Shown: positions 32,710 through 44,238 of the stretch, piece by piece
How positions within the stretch are numbered: the stretch's first letter is position 1
Layout of the letters: the number at the start of each line of letters is the position of its first letter
Assembly: GCF_002127325.2 (NCBI RefSeq)
Contig: NC_035433.2
Coordinates: 91,714,033-91,778,032 of the forward strand
Source: Helianthus annuus
Taxonomy: Eukaryota > Streptophyta > Magnoliopsida > Asterales > Asteraceae
Reading direction: 5' to 3'
DNA: 64,000 bases
Translations under genes and position numbers: made by a program
The notes under the pieces: generated by a model
Databases searched by the model: none
Seen by the model: only the letters and a program-made list of their open reading frames with translations
Told to the model about the DNA's origin: nothing

Positions 32710-33103
32710 TTCCATTGCGTAACTGACGTTTCACGTGCGGAATCCGTGAACGTACGTGACTGAACACACGATAACGTACTACTAATGTGATTCCATTGAT
32801 AGAATTGACGTGTACGGTACAAGAATCACAAATACGATACTTTCTCTTTCTACTTTCTCTCTCTAGAAAGTCTTCTCCTCCAAGTCTCCTACTAATTCTC
32901 CCAAAAATCTAACTCAAAACCCTTACTAAAAGAATGACATAACCTCTATTTATATGGTCAAGGCACTTTAATGATAGTTATCATTAATTACAAGTTTGCC
33001 ACCTTGCCATTTCTAACTAAATAAGACATTATGCGCTTGATTCCTTCCGGCTTTTCACTACGACTCGGTTTGACGAAGGCGATAGACATTAAATGCATCA
33101 ACA
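32710..33103 (-). repeat. D 3' LTR, truncated at outer end
   Basis: Matches 36742-37135. On the minus strand it starts TGTTGATGC next to the polypurine tract but ends about 22 bases short of the normal CCGGTCCAACA end. Confidence 0.85.
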
Positions 33104-33247
33104 ATCTCCCCCTTGGATATTGCCGTAGTCAATCTCGTAGTGAAACTCGTAGCGACTTGTCTTTCTCTCTCTCTTGAGTTCCTCTTGCTTGAACAGAATC
33201 CCGGTGGATCTGTCTTCAGCTTCCGTTGCTCTTTTTCTTCAGAATCT

Positions 33248-35494
33248 TCAGGCTCCCCCTTTCGTCAAGCTTCCGTGCTTTTGGGATCGACGCCTTGCTT
33301 TCCGAATACAAGCTCCTTTTGCATTAAGCTCGTCTTCAGACTCCCCCTTAGACTCGGCTGTCGGGATCGTAGTCTGGCTTTTCGTAGCAACAAATTCAGA
33401 AACCTCAATAACTGGCTCTTCTGGTTTTGACGAACCAGAATCATTGCCTGAATGTGGCTTGTCTGACTTTGACGAGCTAGCTTCATTGCCTGAAGGTGGC
33501 TTGTCTGACTTCGGCATGTCAGATTCATCGCCGACCTTTTCCTTCTTCTTTAACTCCTCTTTTGTCCTCAGATTTGCATCTGACGAATTCGGTTTACTTG
33601 TCTTTACAGCTGAGGGAGTAGATTCATCAGAACTTTTACTCGATCTGTCGGGCGAACCCGAGGACAAAATCTTCTCCAGATATTCTCTGGCCTTCTTCCT
33701 CTTCTTTCGCAGTTTGTCTTTCTGCCCTTGAGAAAGCTTCACTTTCTTTTCTTGAACTTTAGGTTCTTGGACCTTCTGTTCTTTGACATTCTGTTCTGAA
33801 ACTTTCAGTTTCTTGGGCTTGACAGTGACTGGTTTCTTTGCTGATTTCTGAGAATTAACCCTCAATATTTCATTTGATCTCCTTGGGCAATCTCTTGCAA
33901 TGTGACCTTTGATTTGGCAATTATAGCATCTTCTCGTCTCAAATCTTTGTCTCTGGCAGTTAACAGCAATGTGTCCTTGATAACCACATTTGTAACACAC
34001 TCTGTTATCGTACCAATCACCAATTTCATACCAAACGCTCAGATCAAAGCACTGTTTGGCTTGGTGATATTCCTTCCTCAAATCTGCTGGATTTGGCTTT
34101 GAAGCACTGTGGTCTGTCCTGCACCCAACAATTTTTGAATTTTCATTTTCTACTTTTTGTAATTTTTTCTTTTGATTGGATGATCGTACTGATGAGTTTT
34201 TTTCTTCATTTTTAAATTTTTGTTTCTGTTCTACAATCTTCTTCACAGGTTTTTGCTTAGAGCATTCTCCCTTTTCAATCGAGTGCAAAACAGTTTTCTG
34301 AAATTTTCCTCTTAATTTTGAAATTGTTTTCTTTTTCTTAATTTCAGCATCAGACTCTGTCTCAGACTCATCTGCTGAATAAAATTTCTCATTTTCATCA
34401 TCAGTTTTCTCATCACAATCTTCAACTTTGACTTTGTCAAAGTTTGTAACATTTTCACTTATCGGCATAGAATTGATTGGTTTTGGACAGGGAAAATTCA
34501 AACTGTCTGATTTAGTCACAAAACCTATCAATTTCTTCTCAAGTTCATCAATTTTGTTCCTCGAATTCTCAGCTTCACTTTCAAGCTGAGATATTCTCCC
34601 AAAATGAGACTTGATTGTTTTTTCATTATCATTCTTCAAATTTTCAAGAACAGATTTTTCATTCATCAAAACTTTTATCTGTTCCTGAAATTTTGATTCA
34701 TTCACTTTCAGATTCTTGTTTTCAAGCTTAATCCAGAAATCTAAATCTTCTGAAGATTTCTGTTTGCTTTCAAGCTCTTTTTCCAACTCTTTGATTTTCT
34801 TTTGAGCCCATTCACCTTCTTTCTCCAATTTCATAATCTTCTAAAGATGAGAATTTATCATTTTCTGTTTTTCAATGTTGTTTTTGCTAAACACATCTCT
34901 CCCATCTTCAAGAATTTTCATTTGATTTTGAAAATCCTTTTCAATTCTGGATTTTTCAATTTTCATCTTCTCACACGTTTCCTTTAATAGAAGGATCTGC
35001 TTATCATCATTCTGCTTCTCGTCTTTCAACTTCTTGATCTCCAACGCCAAACTTTCTGCAACTTTTACGAGTTTGTCATTATCGGTCTTAAAGTTGTCAC
35101 ATTTGAAACATACTGATGCATTCTTCACAGATTCTCCAACTTTTGAATCTTTTTCTTCCTTCGCTCTTTGGACCTCATTCTGAATTTTCTTCTTCATAGC
35201 GTTACTCTCCATTTGTTCTTCAAGTCTCTCAATGAATTGACAAATTGTCAATCTAGAGTATTCTCCAGTCCTTTTTAAGTCCAAAAGATATGTACCCCAT
35301 TCTTGTTGAGGTATGGAATTGGCTAATCTTTCAACCCATTCATTTGGACTTTTCTGAATACCCTTCTCAGACATTGAGCAAACAAGAAGTCTATATCTCC
35401 CAATGATATCCTTAGTGTTTTCTCCTGGATAACCTGAAAATGAATCAAATTCTTTCTTTAATACATTTATTCTATCAAATGTCTCTTGATTCAT
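33248..35494 (-). pseudogene. gag: D gag-like protein, one internal stop, N-terminal domain missing
   Basis: On the minus strand the frame opens at 35494 (MNQETFDRINVLKKEFDSF), matching A and B Gag only from about residue 145, so the front of the Gag domain is absent or lies in an unrecognised exon. A TAG at plus 34841-34843 splits it; the same frame continues from 34834 (MKLEKEGEW) to 33248. A Lys/Glu coiled coil of about 200 residues, two adjacent CCHC knuckles (CYKCGYQGHIAVNC and CYNCQIKGHIARDC, about plus 33895-33995) and a Ser/Lys-rich tail follow. Adjacent twin knuckles differ from the widely spaced ones of A, B and C, so D is a more distant subfamily. Confidence 0.8.
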
Positions 35495-36705
35495 ATTAAA
35501 GAAATTTGTATCCGTGATTCGGTAATAAAAGATTCACAATTATGAATTCTCAATCAATAATGAAATTCGAACAAACAAACGACTATTCAATCGAATAACA
35601 AAAATTAGGCAACAACAAATCGAGTGAGGATTCTCTCGAACGAGGATCCTATTCTTGACAAACACCTTACATTACCTGCAAACCACACAAACAAACAAAC
35701 AATCAGTTTAAAAAAATATCAAACTCTCAAACTGATCAACTGACAAATGAATAGGGCCTTTATAATAAAAATGGACGGTGATGTTGGGCTTTGATTGGGC
35801 CAAATTATCACTTCAATTAATGGGCAATGTCTACACTATGATTGGACCTCAATAAGTAGATCTTGGGCGGTGGTGCACATGGGCGGCAATACTCTTCAAA
35901 CTGAATAGTCACATGCCACACCAAACGTGATTGGGCCAAATGGGCTGTACAAATGACAACTCAATAACTGCCTTTGAATCCTGTGATTGGGCCGATAAAA
36001 ACTAGTGGGGCGGTGACTTAAAACCAATCAACAACACTATCAAATCTTAGTGGGGCGTAGTGGCCGACAAACAATAACAACCTACCACACCCAACGTTTT
36101 TAATTTGTTCAGCTTTTTGAGAAGTCTAATTCAGCTTTTAACCATGAATTCGTTTTATTGGGCGGTGATCAAATCATTAAGTGAACCTGCAATTTACCAC
36201 TGACAACGATGACTTAAAAGCGAACTAGATTCAAACCTTTTGAGCAGACCACCTTATGACACAATAAGCGGACCAAGAGTTCTTATGAGCGAACCACCAA
36301 ATTAGACCAAAAAAGCGATCCAAACTAATGCATCATGAGCGGACCAGAATCTTATCACATGAGCGGTCCTGAAGATTGTCTTAAAAGCGGTTCATACCAG
36401 TTGCCCTATGAGCGAACCAACCTTCTGTTTGACGCGAATCGGACCCGAAAAACTGCGTTTTCTCCAAAACGGCTTGGAGTTTCGAGCTGAAACTTGGTAG
36501 GGTTGTAGATCGGGTCTATACGCACAACATATCCAAAAATCAGACGAAACGGACCGTATTTACCTGTTCAATTTGATGAAAAACGATGAAAAACGTGAAA
36601 AGTAGGTAGAAGATGAAGAAATAGATGAAATTGGATCTGAATCGCCTCTGAAATCTCTGAAATCTGTACGAGAACGATGTGTTTGATCAAGCAATCGAGC
36701 TCCTA
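35495..36705 (-). other. D leader with reiterated words
   Basis: Non-coding. Nearest gag (35750-36070) it holds, on the minus strand, several GGCCCAATCA words and GCCGCCC or CACCGCCC words. At 36230-36440 it holds about nine copies of GGTYCGCTCAT-type words (plus: ATGAGCGGACC, ATGAGCGAACC). The array occupies the same place as the motif arrays in A, B and C. Confidence 0.65.
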
Positions 36706-36719
36706 GCTCTGATACCAAT

Positions 36720-37135
36720 TGTTGGACCGGTTTTGACTCCGTTCGATTGCGTAACGGACGTTTCACGTGCGGAATCCGTGAACGTACGTGACCGAACACA
36801 CGATAACGTACTACTAATGTGATTCCATTGATAGAATTGACATGTACGGTACAAGAATCACAAATACGATACTTTCTCTCTCTACTTTCTCTCTCTAGAA
36901 AGTCTTCTCCTCCAAGTCTCCTACTAATTCTCCCAAAAATCTAACTCAAAACCCTTACTAAAAGAATGACATAACCTCTATTTATATGGTCAAGGCACTT
37001 TAATGATAGTTATCATTAATTACAAGTTTGCCACCTTGCCATTTCTAACTAAATAAGACATTATGCGCTTGATTCCTTCCGGCTTTTCACTACGACTCGG
37101 TTTGACGAAGGCGATAGACATTAAATGCATCAACA
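36720..37135 (-). repeat. D 5' LTR, full length
   Basis: 416 bases. On the plus strand it starts TGTTGGACCGG beside the reverse primer-binding site and ends GCATCAACA, followed by CTGGG. Confidence 0.9.
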
Positions 37136-40100
37136 CTGGGGATTCAACGGAAAAGGTTGATCAGGGTTCTAACAAAAGCAGCAGTGGATTCTCATCATTT
37201 CCAAGTGTCAATCCTAAAGAGTCAAATACAAGCTTTCATTCTCAGAGCACAAAAACAGGAAATGGTTATGTGATTCAGTGCAACATCGCTCTAAATCTTC
37301 CAGAAGGTCAAAGTTTTTCGGAAGAAACTGCTAAAGACCACATGGCTTTACTTGGTTCTGTGTTACTCTCATATGAAGGTCTAGTGGCTGGACGAATCGG
37401 AAATCCTATGCTTACAAATGAGGATTACGATCAAATAGACGTCGAAGAGATGGAATTAATGGATATCAAATGGTGTCTAGCCAGTGTTCTCAGACGAGCT
37501 GAAAAGTTCAAGCTTATTACTGGGAGAAATCACTTTCTCGATGCTCATGTATCTACTTTAGGTTTTGATAAATCTAAAGTTACTTGTTTTCGATGCAGGG
37601 AGAAAGGCTATTTCAAGCGAGAGTGCAAGAACAGGGAAGCTAGTGGAGCTCAGAATCCATTTGGAAAAGACGATTACTACCGGAAAGCCATTTATCAGCA
37701 GGTTGGTCAATCACAAGACTCACAGACGGCTCATGGTAGGAAGATTGAGGATTCAAAGAGAGCGTGTTTGGTAGACTTTAACTGGAACAACTACATATCA
37801 CCTGAAAGCAAAGCATGTTTAGTCGATTAAGATGATGAAAGATTACCTGAAGGCTTCAGCTGGGATATGTTTGTTGATGAAAAAGGAGAATATAAAGCTT
37901 TCATCGCTAAGATTGTTAGAGAACCAGACATGTTTGCCACATGGATGAAGTCTATCGGAGAGACTGTGAAGAGCGTGGATGAAGAGTCCGTTGCATCTGA
38001 TGAGAGTTCAGAAAGTACTGATGAAAACTCACAGAGTTCAGATGAGAGTGTTCAAAATGATATTAGTTCAGAAAAAGAAGTTGTTTTTGATCAAACACCA
38101 TCTGATTCTGGTTTATCAGATACTAGGTCTGAAAAATCTGCACAGTTTGATCAGTCACCTCCAGATGAAAGCAGTGATGATGAGGAAGAAAAACATATCA
38201 ATATTGCAAAATCTCATTTATCTCCTGAAAGTTTTCATTTTTATTTTGCAGATCACTTGGAGAAACTGAAGGTAAAACGAACTGCTAAAGAACAACAACA
38301 AAAGAATACTGAAGATGTTGTTCAGAATGAGAACGTTGAATGTGTTGCTGAGAAGATGGTTGAGAATGAGCAAGTGAAGGTAGAAGAAAAGGTGAAAGAA
38401 GAAGAAAAGGTGGTTGAAGTGGTGAAAACTATCGAAGTTGAAAAAATTGTTGAAGTTGTCAAACCTTGTGAGAAGTGTTTGGAAGCATGCAAAGAATGTT
38501 CAGCAAAAGATGATATAATTGCTGAGTATGAGAAGAAGAAAGAGCAGTTGTTGTTCAATCTCAACTATGTGAAAGAATCTTATGATGTCTTGAACAAAAC
38601 AGTAACTGGTCTCCAAAAGACAAATTCAGAAAGAGAACAAGCACTAACGATGAAGAATGCAGTCATGATGACAAAGCAAAAAGCTATAAATTTCTACATC
38701 GAAGAGAGTGCTAAGTGGAAGCAAGAGTTGGAGACAGAAAAGTTTGAGAATGAGAGAATTAGACGTTTACTACAAAGTTATTCTAGTTATGATTATCTCA
38801 TTGATCGTATTTACCTAACTGTTGCAGGTATGGAAGCTTTTCAAGACGAGAAGCCAAAGAAAAAGAAAGATAGTGGTAAGAAACCGACTGTTAGCTATAA
38901 CAAGTGTCCGCCTCCAATTTGGGAAGGGTATTCTCCTAGAAAACCAAACGAGGAGCAACTTGAAAAAGCAGTCAATATAAAGCTAAAAACCGACACAACT
39001 GACGTATTACCAGAAAACATTGACGTCACATTTACCTCGTCTGACACTGATCATGAGTCTGAGTTAATCAAAAAGGTGGTCGATCAGCTGTTGGATACTG
39101 ATGAGGAGTCCGAGTCAAAGTCTGAGTCTGGAGGGTCAAATTCGTCAGTCAACAGTCAAAAGTCGTCGGTTAAACAGTCTTACAGTAAAGAATTTTTGTT
39201 ATCAAAAGCAAATTTGGATGATGAAACATTTGAAGTTGCATACACTTTAAATGATTCTGACAAATTATACTATGACAAAGAGTTTCCAATAAGAAGTGTT
39301 CGTTTTGACAGGATCAAAAAGGTTTTCAAAATGACAGAAATTAATATTTCTGAAATAGAAGATTTAAATCTTACTGGAAAACCTAAAAAATACACTTCAA
39401 GAGTTCAACAACGTTTAAATAAGAAAAAGGGTTACAATTCTGGTCCTGGTTTTCAAAAGAAACCAAACCAAAATCGTAGCTACAAAAAGAAAGGTCTTGA
39501 TTTTATTCCACCAGAAAATCATAAAAATATGAAAAATTCTAAAACAAAAACAGAATTTGTGTTAGGTGGAAGTGCAGAAGAGGAACAGAAGAAACCATTC
39601 TGGAGACAGTCAAATCAAGAGTTTCTTGCTGAGAAGAGAAAAAATGGAACTGAAGTGTCTCATTCAAAGGAAACTCGAACCTGTTACAGATGCAATGAAG
39701 CTGGTCACATTGCATGGAACTGTCCGAAAAATGCCAAAACAAAACAGGGAGTTTCTAATAAATTGAAAGAAAAGGTTGTTGAGGTTGAACCACCAACCGA
39801 AAAATTTAAAATTTTTGAAAACTCAACTTATGAGGTTGGTGAGTGTTCTAAAAAGAATTTTTATAAAAGGAAAGAGAAAGACAACCAAATGTGGGTTGTT
39901 AAAAAGGTTGATGAGAAAGTCGGCGATGAATCTGGTTCCACAAAGCCAGAAGAGCCACAAGTTGAGGTGAAAATTTCAGTGAATGATAATGAGTTTCCAT
40001 CACTGAAGTTTGAAGAGGTTAAACAAAAGGTTGGAAAGGTTGAAATCTCGAATCAGTTTTACACAGAGAAAACTAAGTTTGATGTCGAGAAAACATTCAA

Positions 40101-40257
40101 TGGGAATGTTAAGAAAATTTTTGGGAAAATGTTGAATGGGAAAACAAAGGGGGTTAAAGATTTTTATGCAACTAAAAAGGCAACATACAACCTTACTGCG
40201 CAAGAATTGAAAACCATCAAGTCTGAGAAGACTTGGATGGAAGTTTGTTTCCCTTGA
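37136..40257 (+). pseudogene. gag: B gag, part after D: knuckle 1, charged tail, knuckle 2
   Basis: Resumes with DSTEKVDQGSN at 37141. Knuckle 1 reads CFRCREKGYFKREC: the zinc-binding histidine of A and C is tyrosine here. A TAA at 37828-37830 interrupts; the same frame then runs open for 796 residues from the next ATG (37867) to 40257. That part holds acidic Ser/Glu stretches, coiled coil (EVEKIVEVVKPCEKCLEACKEC, KELE-type), NERIRRLLQSYSSYDYLIDRIY, a CPPPIWEGYSP segment, knuckle 2 (CYRCNEAGHIAWNC, near 39682) and the end FDVEKTFNGNVKKIFGKML to WMEVCFP. The 5' end of the frame overlaps D LTR sequence, which is not part of the gene. An identical copy lies at 57440-60246. Confidence 0.88.
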
Positions 40258-42514
40258 AGTCTAAGGACTACGCCGGAGATCCCAAGTTTATATCGTGGAT
40301 CAGGAATCGGCATCATTCATGTTTTAATGAGTTTGTATGAAAGCTTTTGAAAATGTTTGAATGATTACAGGTGAAGGACAACGCCGGAGCTTCCAGGTTG
40401 GTAAGTGTGAAGCAGGAATCGGCATCCTGATTGATAAAGTGTTGTATGTAGATGACTCATTCCTACAAGTGGTATTTGTTTGTTATACTTACAAGTGGTT
40501 ATTCTTACAATTGGTACAGAGGTTGCTAAATTGCAAATGGTAAATCAGGGACATTAAGTTGTACTTGATTTACTACACATGATATAAATAGACAAGATGA
40601 TGAACCATATCCCCATACTTAACAAGTGGTAAACTTACAAGTGGTAAAAACAAACTCATTTTCTGGAAAAATCATTTTGATTAAAACAAACTTAAGTGTT
40701 TTGAAATCTAAATGAGAAAATGGTTTGTGATAGGGGGAGTTCAGATTGTTTATGCCGAGTGAATGGAGATTAGATGCGATTCGATGTCAGTTGTCAAAGT
40801 TTTGTACAGTTTGTTTTACATTTCATGTTTCAAGTGGGTCAAGAGCTTAGTTATTTTCAAATTTCCTTTGAAATGTGTTTGCATTTTAGGGGGAGTAGAA
40901 AATTTTCAGAAAATCCAAAAACATTAGAAAATTTGAAAAAGACAAAAACATGATAAAATCAAAAATGAGTTTTGTTGTGAAAAGAGGAAATGATAGTACA
41001 TCAGTAGGCTGTCACAACATGCTAAAGAAATGTAAAGATAAAATGTGATAAATAATCTCACTGTGGATGTGTCAGTAGGTTTTTACACATTTAGTAAATA
41101 GTGACGAGATATAAACATAAAAATTCAAACTTGCTTGTTCTGTGGGTTAACAACTTCTTGGATATATAGGTAACCCCTGAAATCTTGTTTGAAAGGTCCC
41201 TTATTCTGAGATACTAGGTCTTTATGCTTAGTGATATCTGGGGTATTATCCCGGGACTTCTGCTGAATGGAAGTTCTGACCTAGTCCCCGGATAATGCTT
41301 TCCGCAAAAAGCTTGAAACATAGCTTCGCCCTCAGCATGCTGATGAAACAATAAAATTGATAGTCGCTGCTGTTGAAATCAAAAGATCCTCTAAAGGGGA
41401 CACACCGAAAAGTTGAAGCCGTCATCTCTTTGCGTATACGGAAGTATCGACCTGAGCTCTCACGGCCCTCGCATTTTAACCCCTAAACAGATATCATCTG
41501 TGGTATACTCACCTCTAAGACTGAATATTGGGATCTGGATACGGGAGTATATTCAAGTAGTGGGACACACGGATAAGTTCAAGTCATTAAAACATTAACA
41601 TCGTATCTCGGATCAATTGAACTTTGTGTGAAAATTTAAGTGGACGAATATACTGACAATCTAGGTGAATTGTTTAAAACTTAAAATGTAATGCAGCTTA
41701 ACGGTGTTGGTGACATGTCTCATAAACTGATATGATCCTCTTACACGAACTCGCAAAAATATTGTCTGTAAATATTTCATTTCTGCATTCTGTTGTTTCT
41801 ACAAGTGGTGTCATTTATTTTCTTTCAGAGAATCCAAAAAGATTTTGTGTGTGTTTTAGCATAAACTTTTGAAAAAGTCAAAAAGATTTTCGACAACTGA
41901 TGTTGGAAAGCTGATTTTCAAAATTCCGAGTGCTAAACATGATGACATTGTTGTGAGGGGGAGTGTGTCTTGAACATCAAATGTGTGTTTTTAAATCAAC
42001 AATTGGTTCATCATAGAGAAAGTGATTTGAGGGAGAGTCAGTGTTGGTGCATATGTTTATACTCAAATTGTTAAATGTAAATCTTACTTTGAGGTAGAGG
42101 TTTTGCAGGTTAAGTTGAGCCAGGTTAATTCAATCCTGAGAGTTAAGCTGAACGAAAGCCAGGTTTCCGATACCTGAGGACTCTAATTGAAGAAAGCCAG
42201 GCTGATCGATCCTGAAGAGTTTGTGAACAGAGCTAGTGCCAGGTTCCGATTTTGTGGACAGTGTTAAAGCCAGGCATCGATATTGGACTTGTGAAAGCCA
42301 GACAATGATCCTGAAGCAGATATTACTGAAGAACAAAGAAATGTCAGCAAATCGAGAGGGGGAGTCTGAAGATATTCAAATAAATATTGTTAAAGGAGAG
42401 TCTGTTGATGAAGATAGAAAGAGAGAAGCCCAGAGACTGATCAAGACTGAAGAAGTGAAGACATGACATTGTCAAAGACTCGATGGACGACTCGTCAACA
42501 TCTGAGGGGGAGTC
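40258..42514 (+). other. B 3' non-coding region
   Basis: Homologous to 13093-15076 of A. Two GCCGGAG...GGCAT segments (about 40273-40315 and 40385-40425), ACAAGTGGT words at about 40465-40640, the crossing-helix structure (41213-41298), the small hairpin (41436-41447), GGGGAGT blocks near 40735, 40890, 41957 and 42358, and the polypurine tract GAGGGGGAG at 42504-42512. No protein-like frame. Confidence 0.7.
41213..41298 (+). ncRNA. Putative pseudoknot-like element in B 3' region
   Basis: Helix 1: 41213-41220 (ACTAGGTC) with 41278-41285 (GACCTAGT). Helix 2: 41243-41256 with 41285-41298. Sequence nearly identical to A; the identical duplicate is at 61202-61287. Confidence 0.6.
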
Positions 42515-42943
42515 TGTTGGTGCACTACATCTGTCGACTTCGTCTTGGATCGAGTCTTAGATTACATTGTATAGATTAGGGCACATTTTACGAGAAAATA
42601 GGAAGTGTGTAGTAGTTAGCATGCTGATTTCGCTCATAGGGACAGGTAGGTGATTTCAGGCGAAATCACATGTTCTGATTTCGCTCATGTGGACCCTGTG
42701 TCTCTTGGAGTGAAATCTAGAACCTATATATAGGTGTCCATGAGCGAAATCACATAACAGTTGTACGTATTCCACGCCGAAGTGCTACCGGTGTGAAGAC
42801 TGCTTGTAATTGAGTTCTAATCAATACAATCAGTAGTTAAAGTGAAGAGTCAGCTGTTTCTAGCTTTGTTTCTTGTTATTCCGCACCTATAACAAAGTAG
42901 AACTTCTCTGAACGACTCATTCGGGTCAGATCACGATCCTACA
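42515..42943 (+). repeat. B 3' LTR
   Basis: 429 bases, TGTTGGTGCACT to CGATCCTACA, followed by GAAAT and the rest of the C LTR. Confidence 0.95.
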
Positions 42944-42948
42944 GAAAT

Positions 42949-43340
42949 GAAAAGTCCATTTCGTGCGAAATGACATTTTCCGAAATGAAAAGTCCATTTC
43001 GTGCGAAATGACATTTCGTGCGAAATGAAAAGTCCATTTCGTGCGAAATGACATTTCGTGCGAAATGACATTTCGTGCGAAATGAAATGTCCATTTCGTG
43101 CGAAATGAAAAATCCTATAAATAGGTGGCTTGAGATTTCATTTGTAACTTTGGATTCCGGTAGCGAAGCTTTGCCGAAGTGTCTCCAGGTTGTAAAATGT
43201 TGTCAAATCAATACAAGAGATAGTTTAAGTGATTCTCTGTGCAAATCAAGCTGATTCATCATCAAAACATTTGTTTCCGCCTCTCGTTTTGATCAAAAAC
43301 TCTTCTGAACGACTCGTTAAGGTCGCACAACGATCATACA
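42949..43340 (+). repeat. C 5' LTR, right piece, with palindrome array
   Basis: Continues 30971 after the duplicated GAAAT. Between 42955 and 43110 it holds seven perfect CATTTCGTGCGAAATG palindromes (arms CATTTCG/CGAAATG) plus one degraded copy, then a TATA box TATAAATAG (43116-43124). It ends CGATCATACA at 43340. Confidence 0.9.
43116..43124 (+). promoter_or_regulatory. TATA box of C LTR
   Basis: TATAAATAG directly after the CATTTCG palindrome array, the same layout as in A and B (motif cluster, then TATA). Confidence 0.6.
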
Positions 43341-43342
43341 AG

Positions 43343-43354
43343 TGGTATCAGAGC
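43343..43354 (+). other. C primer-binding site
   Basis: TGGTATCAGAGC two bases after the LTR, complementary to initiator tRNA-Met. Confidence 0.9.
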
Positions 43355-43579
43355 TCAGGAGGAAGAGTTCTTACCGATTTAGCTTGATTTCATCCTAAAT
43401 TCTCACTTCTACTCACTTTCTTCACATTTTTTCAAAATTTAAGCAAGATTTTACGGATAAAATGGTTTGATTTTCACATATAACGTGCGAAATACAGTTT
43501 TAACCAATCCTTGAAAGAATCAGACCTAAAATCTAACTAAAAGTTGATCAATTTCCCAAAAAACGATCGATTGGGTGAC

Positions 43580-43866
43580 ATCATCATTCATTTCGTTTGT
43601 ATTGAACTCTCATTTCGTACGAAATGGATTTTTAGTGTGACTATTTTGTTTAAAAAAACCCATTTCGTATGAAAACATTGTTTCATTTCACACGAAAAGC
43701 CTATTTCGTGTGAATTGCATATTCATTTCGTACTAGATAAGTCCATTTCGTGTGAAACTAGAATTTATTTCGCACGAAACCTTCATTTCGTACCAAAGTT
43801 ATCTATTTCGCACGATATGATAATTCATTTCATGTGAAATCAACATTTCGTATGAATATTTCGTAT
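43580..43866 (+). repeat. C leader array of about 13 ATTTCG-type motifs
   Basis: About 13 copies of CATTTCGTA(C/T)GAA-type words (variants TATTTCG, CATTTCA) within 290 bases, echoing the LTR palindrome. Copies are more degenerate than in the LTR. Confidence 0.8.
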
Positions 43867-43867
43867 G

Positions 43868-44238
43868 AATTGAATTTCCAGGTCTGTTGAATAATCATTA
43901 GTTTTGAGATAAAGTGTTCAGGTCGCACATGGTTGGTAAAGTGGTATGAATTTGAATTGAATTTCCAGGTCTGTTGAATAATCATTAGTTTTGAGATAAA
44001 GTGTTCAGGTCGCACATGGTTGGTAAAGTGAAGGTCCGATTGAGTCATAAAGCTTGTCGGCTTCATTAATCTTGTTTGAAAATAAATATCATCGGTCCAG
44101 TAAGTTTGTGTTTAGTCTAAGTGTTTGTTAGCCCACTATATAATCATTTCGGTCCAATCATATGATGTTTCAGTTGTCGGCTTTGTGGTTTTTGTTGGCC
44201 CAATAAATTAATTAACAGATCCATATATAGCGGCCCAA
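43868..44238 (+). other. C leader, first part, with 87-base duplication
   Basis: A stretch of about 74 bases (from about 43868) recurs at about 43955 with period 87; each copy contains a TTTCCAG|GT acceptor-like word. GGTCCAATCA and GGCCCAAT words follow at about 44151-44238. No coding frame. It is cut by the Helitron-like element. Confidence 0.65.

Larger units (their letters stand above)
32710..37135 (-). mobile_element. D: Gag-only LTR retrotransposon, minus strand, one LTR end truncated
   Basis: LTRs at 36720-37135 (416 bases, the 5' LTR on the minus strand) and 32710-33103 (394 bases). The five-base duplication CTGGG flanks it (32705-32709 and 37136-37140), yet the left LTR lacks the terminal 22 bases present in the right one. 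The primer-binding site is on the minus strand (plus 36706-36717); the polypurine tract lies next to the left LTR (plus 33104-33116). LTRs differ at 5 of 394 aligned positions. One broken gag frame, no pol. Confidence 0.88.
30972..42943 (+). mobile_element. B: Gag-only LTR retrotransposon nested in the C LTR, hosting D
   Basis: LTRs of 429 bases (30972-31400 and 42515-42943), five-base duplication GAAAT (30967-30971 and 42944-42948). Between them lie a leader with a TTTCGCTC array, gag interrupted by D (32710-37135), about 2.3 kb of non-coding 3' region and a polypurine tract. No pol. The LTRs differ at 13 of 429 positions by my count (about 3%), more than those of the nested D. Confidence 0.93.
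37451..44011 (+). repeat. First copy of 6,561-base exact direct repeat
   Basis: Every landmark here recurs 19,989 bases downstream (57440-64000) with no indel and no substitution in the parts I compared. It spans the end of B, the B/C junction and the C leader, so it is not an element copy but a copy of already nested DNA. Confidence 0.9.

Noticed and set aside
33174..33731. 185-codon plus-strand frame
   Set aside because: Antisense shadow of the Ser/Lys-rich tail of D gag on the minus strand.
37063..37140. First 26 codons of the open frame entering B gag at 37063
   Set aside because: This stretch is D LTR sequence read by chance in frame; B gag resumes at the CTGGG duplication (37136).
42955..43110. 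Satellite DNA (CATTTCG palindrome array)
   Set aside because: Confined to the LTR and leader of element C, flanked by a TATA box and LTR end; it is part of the element, not an independent satellite.
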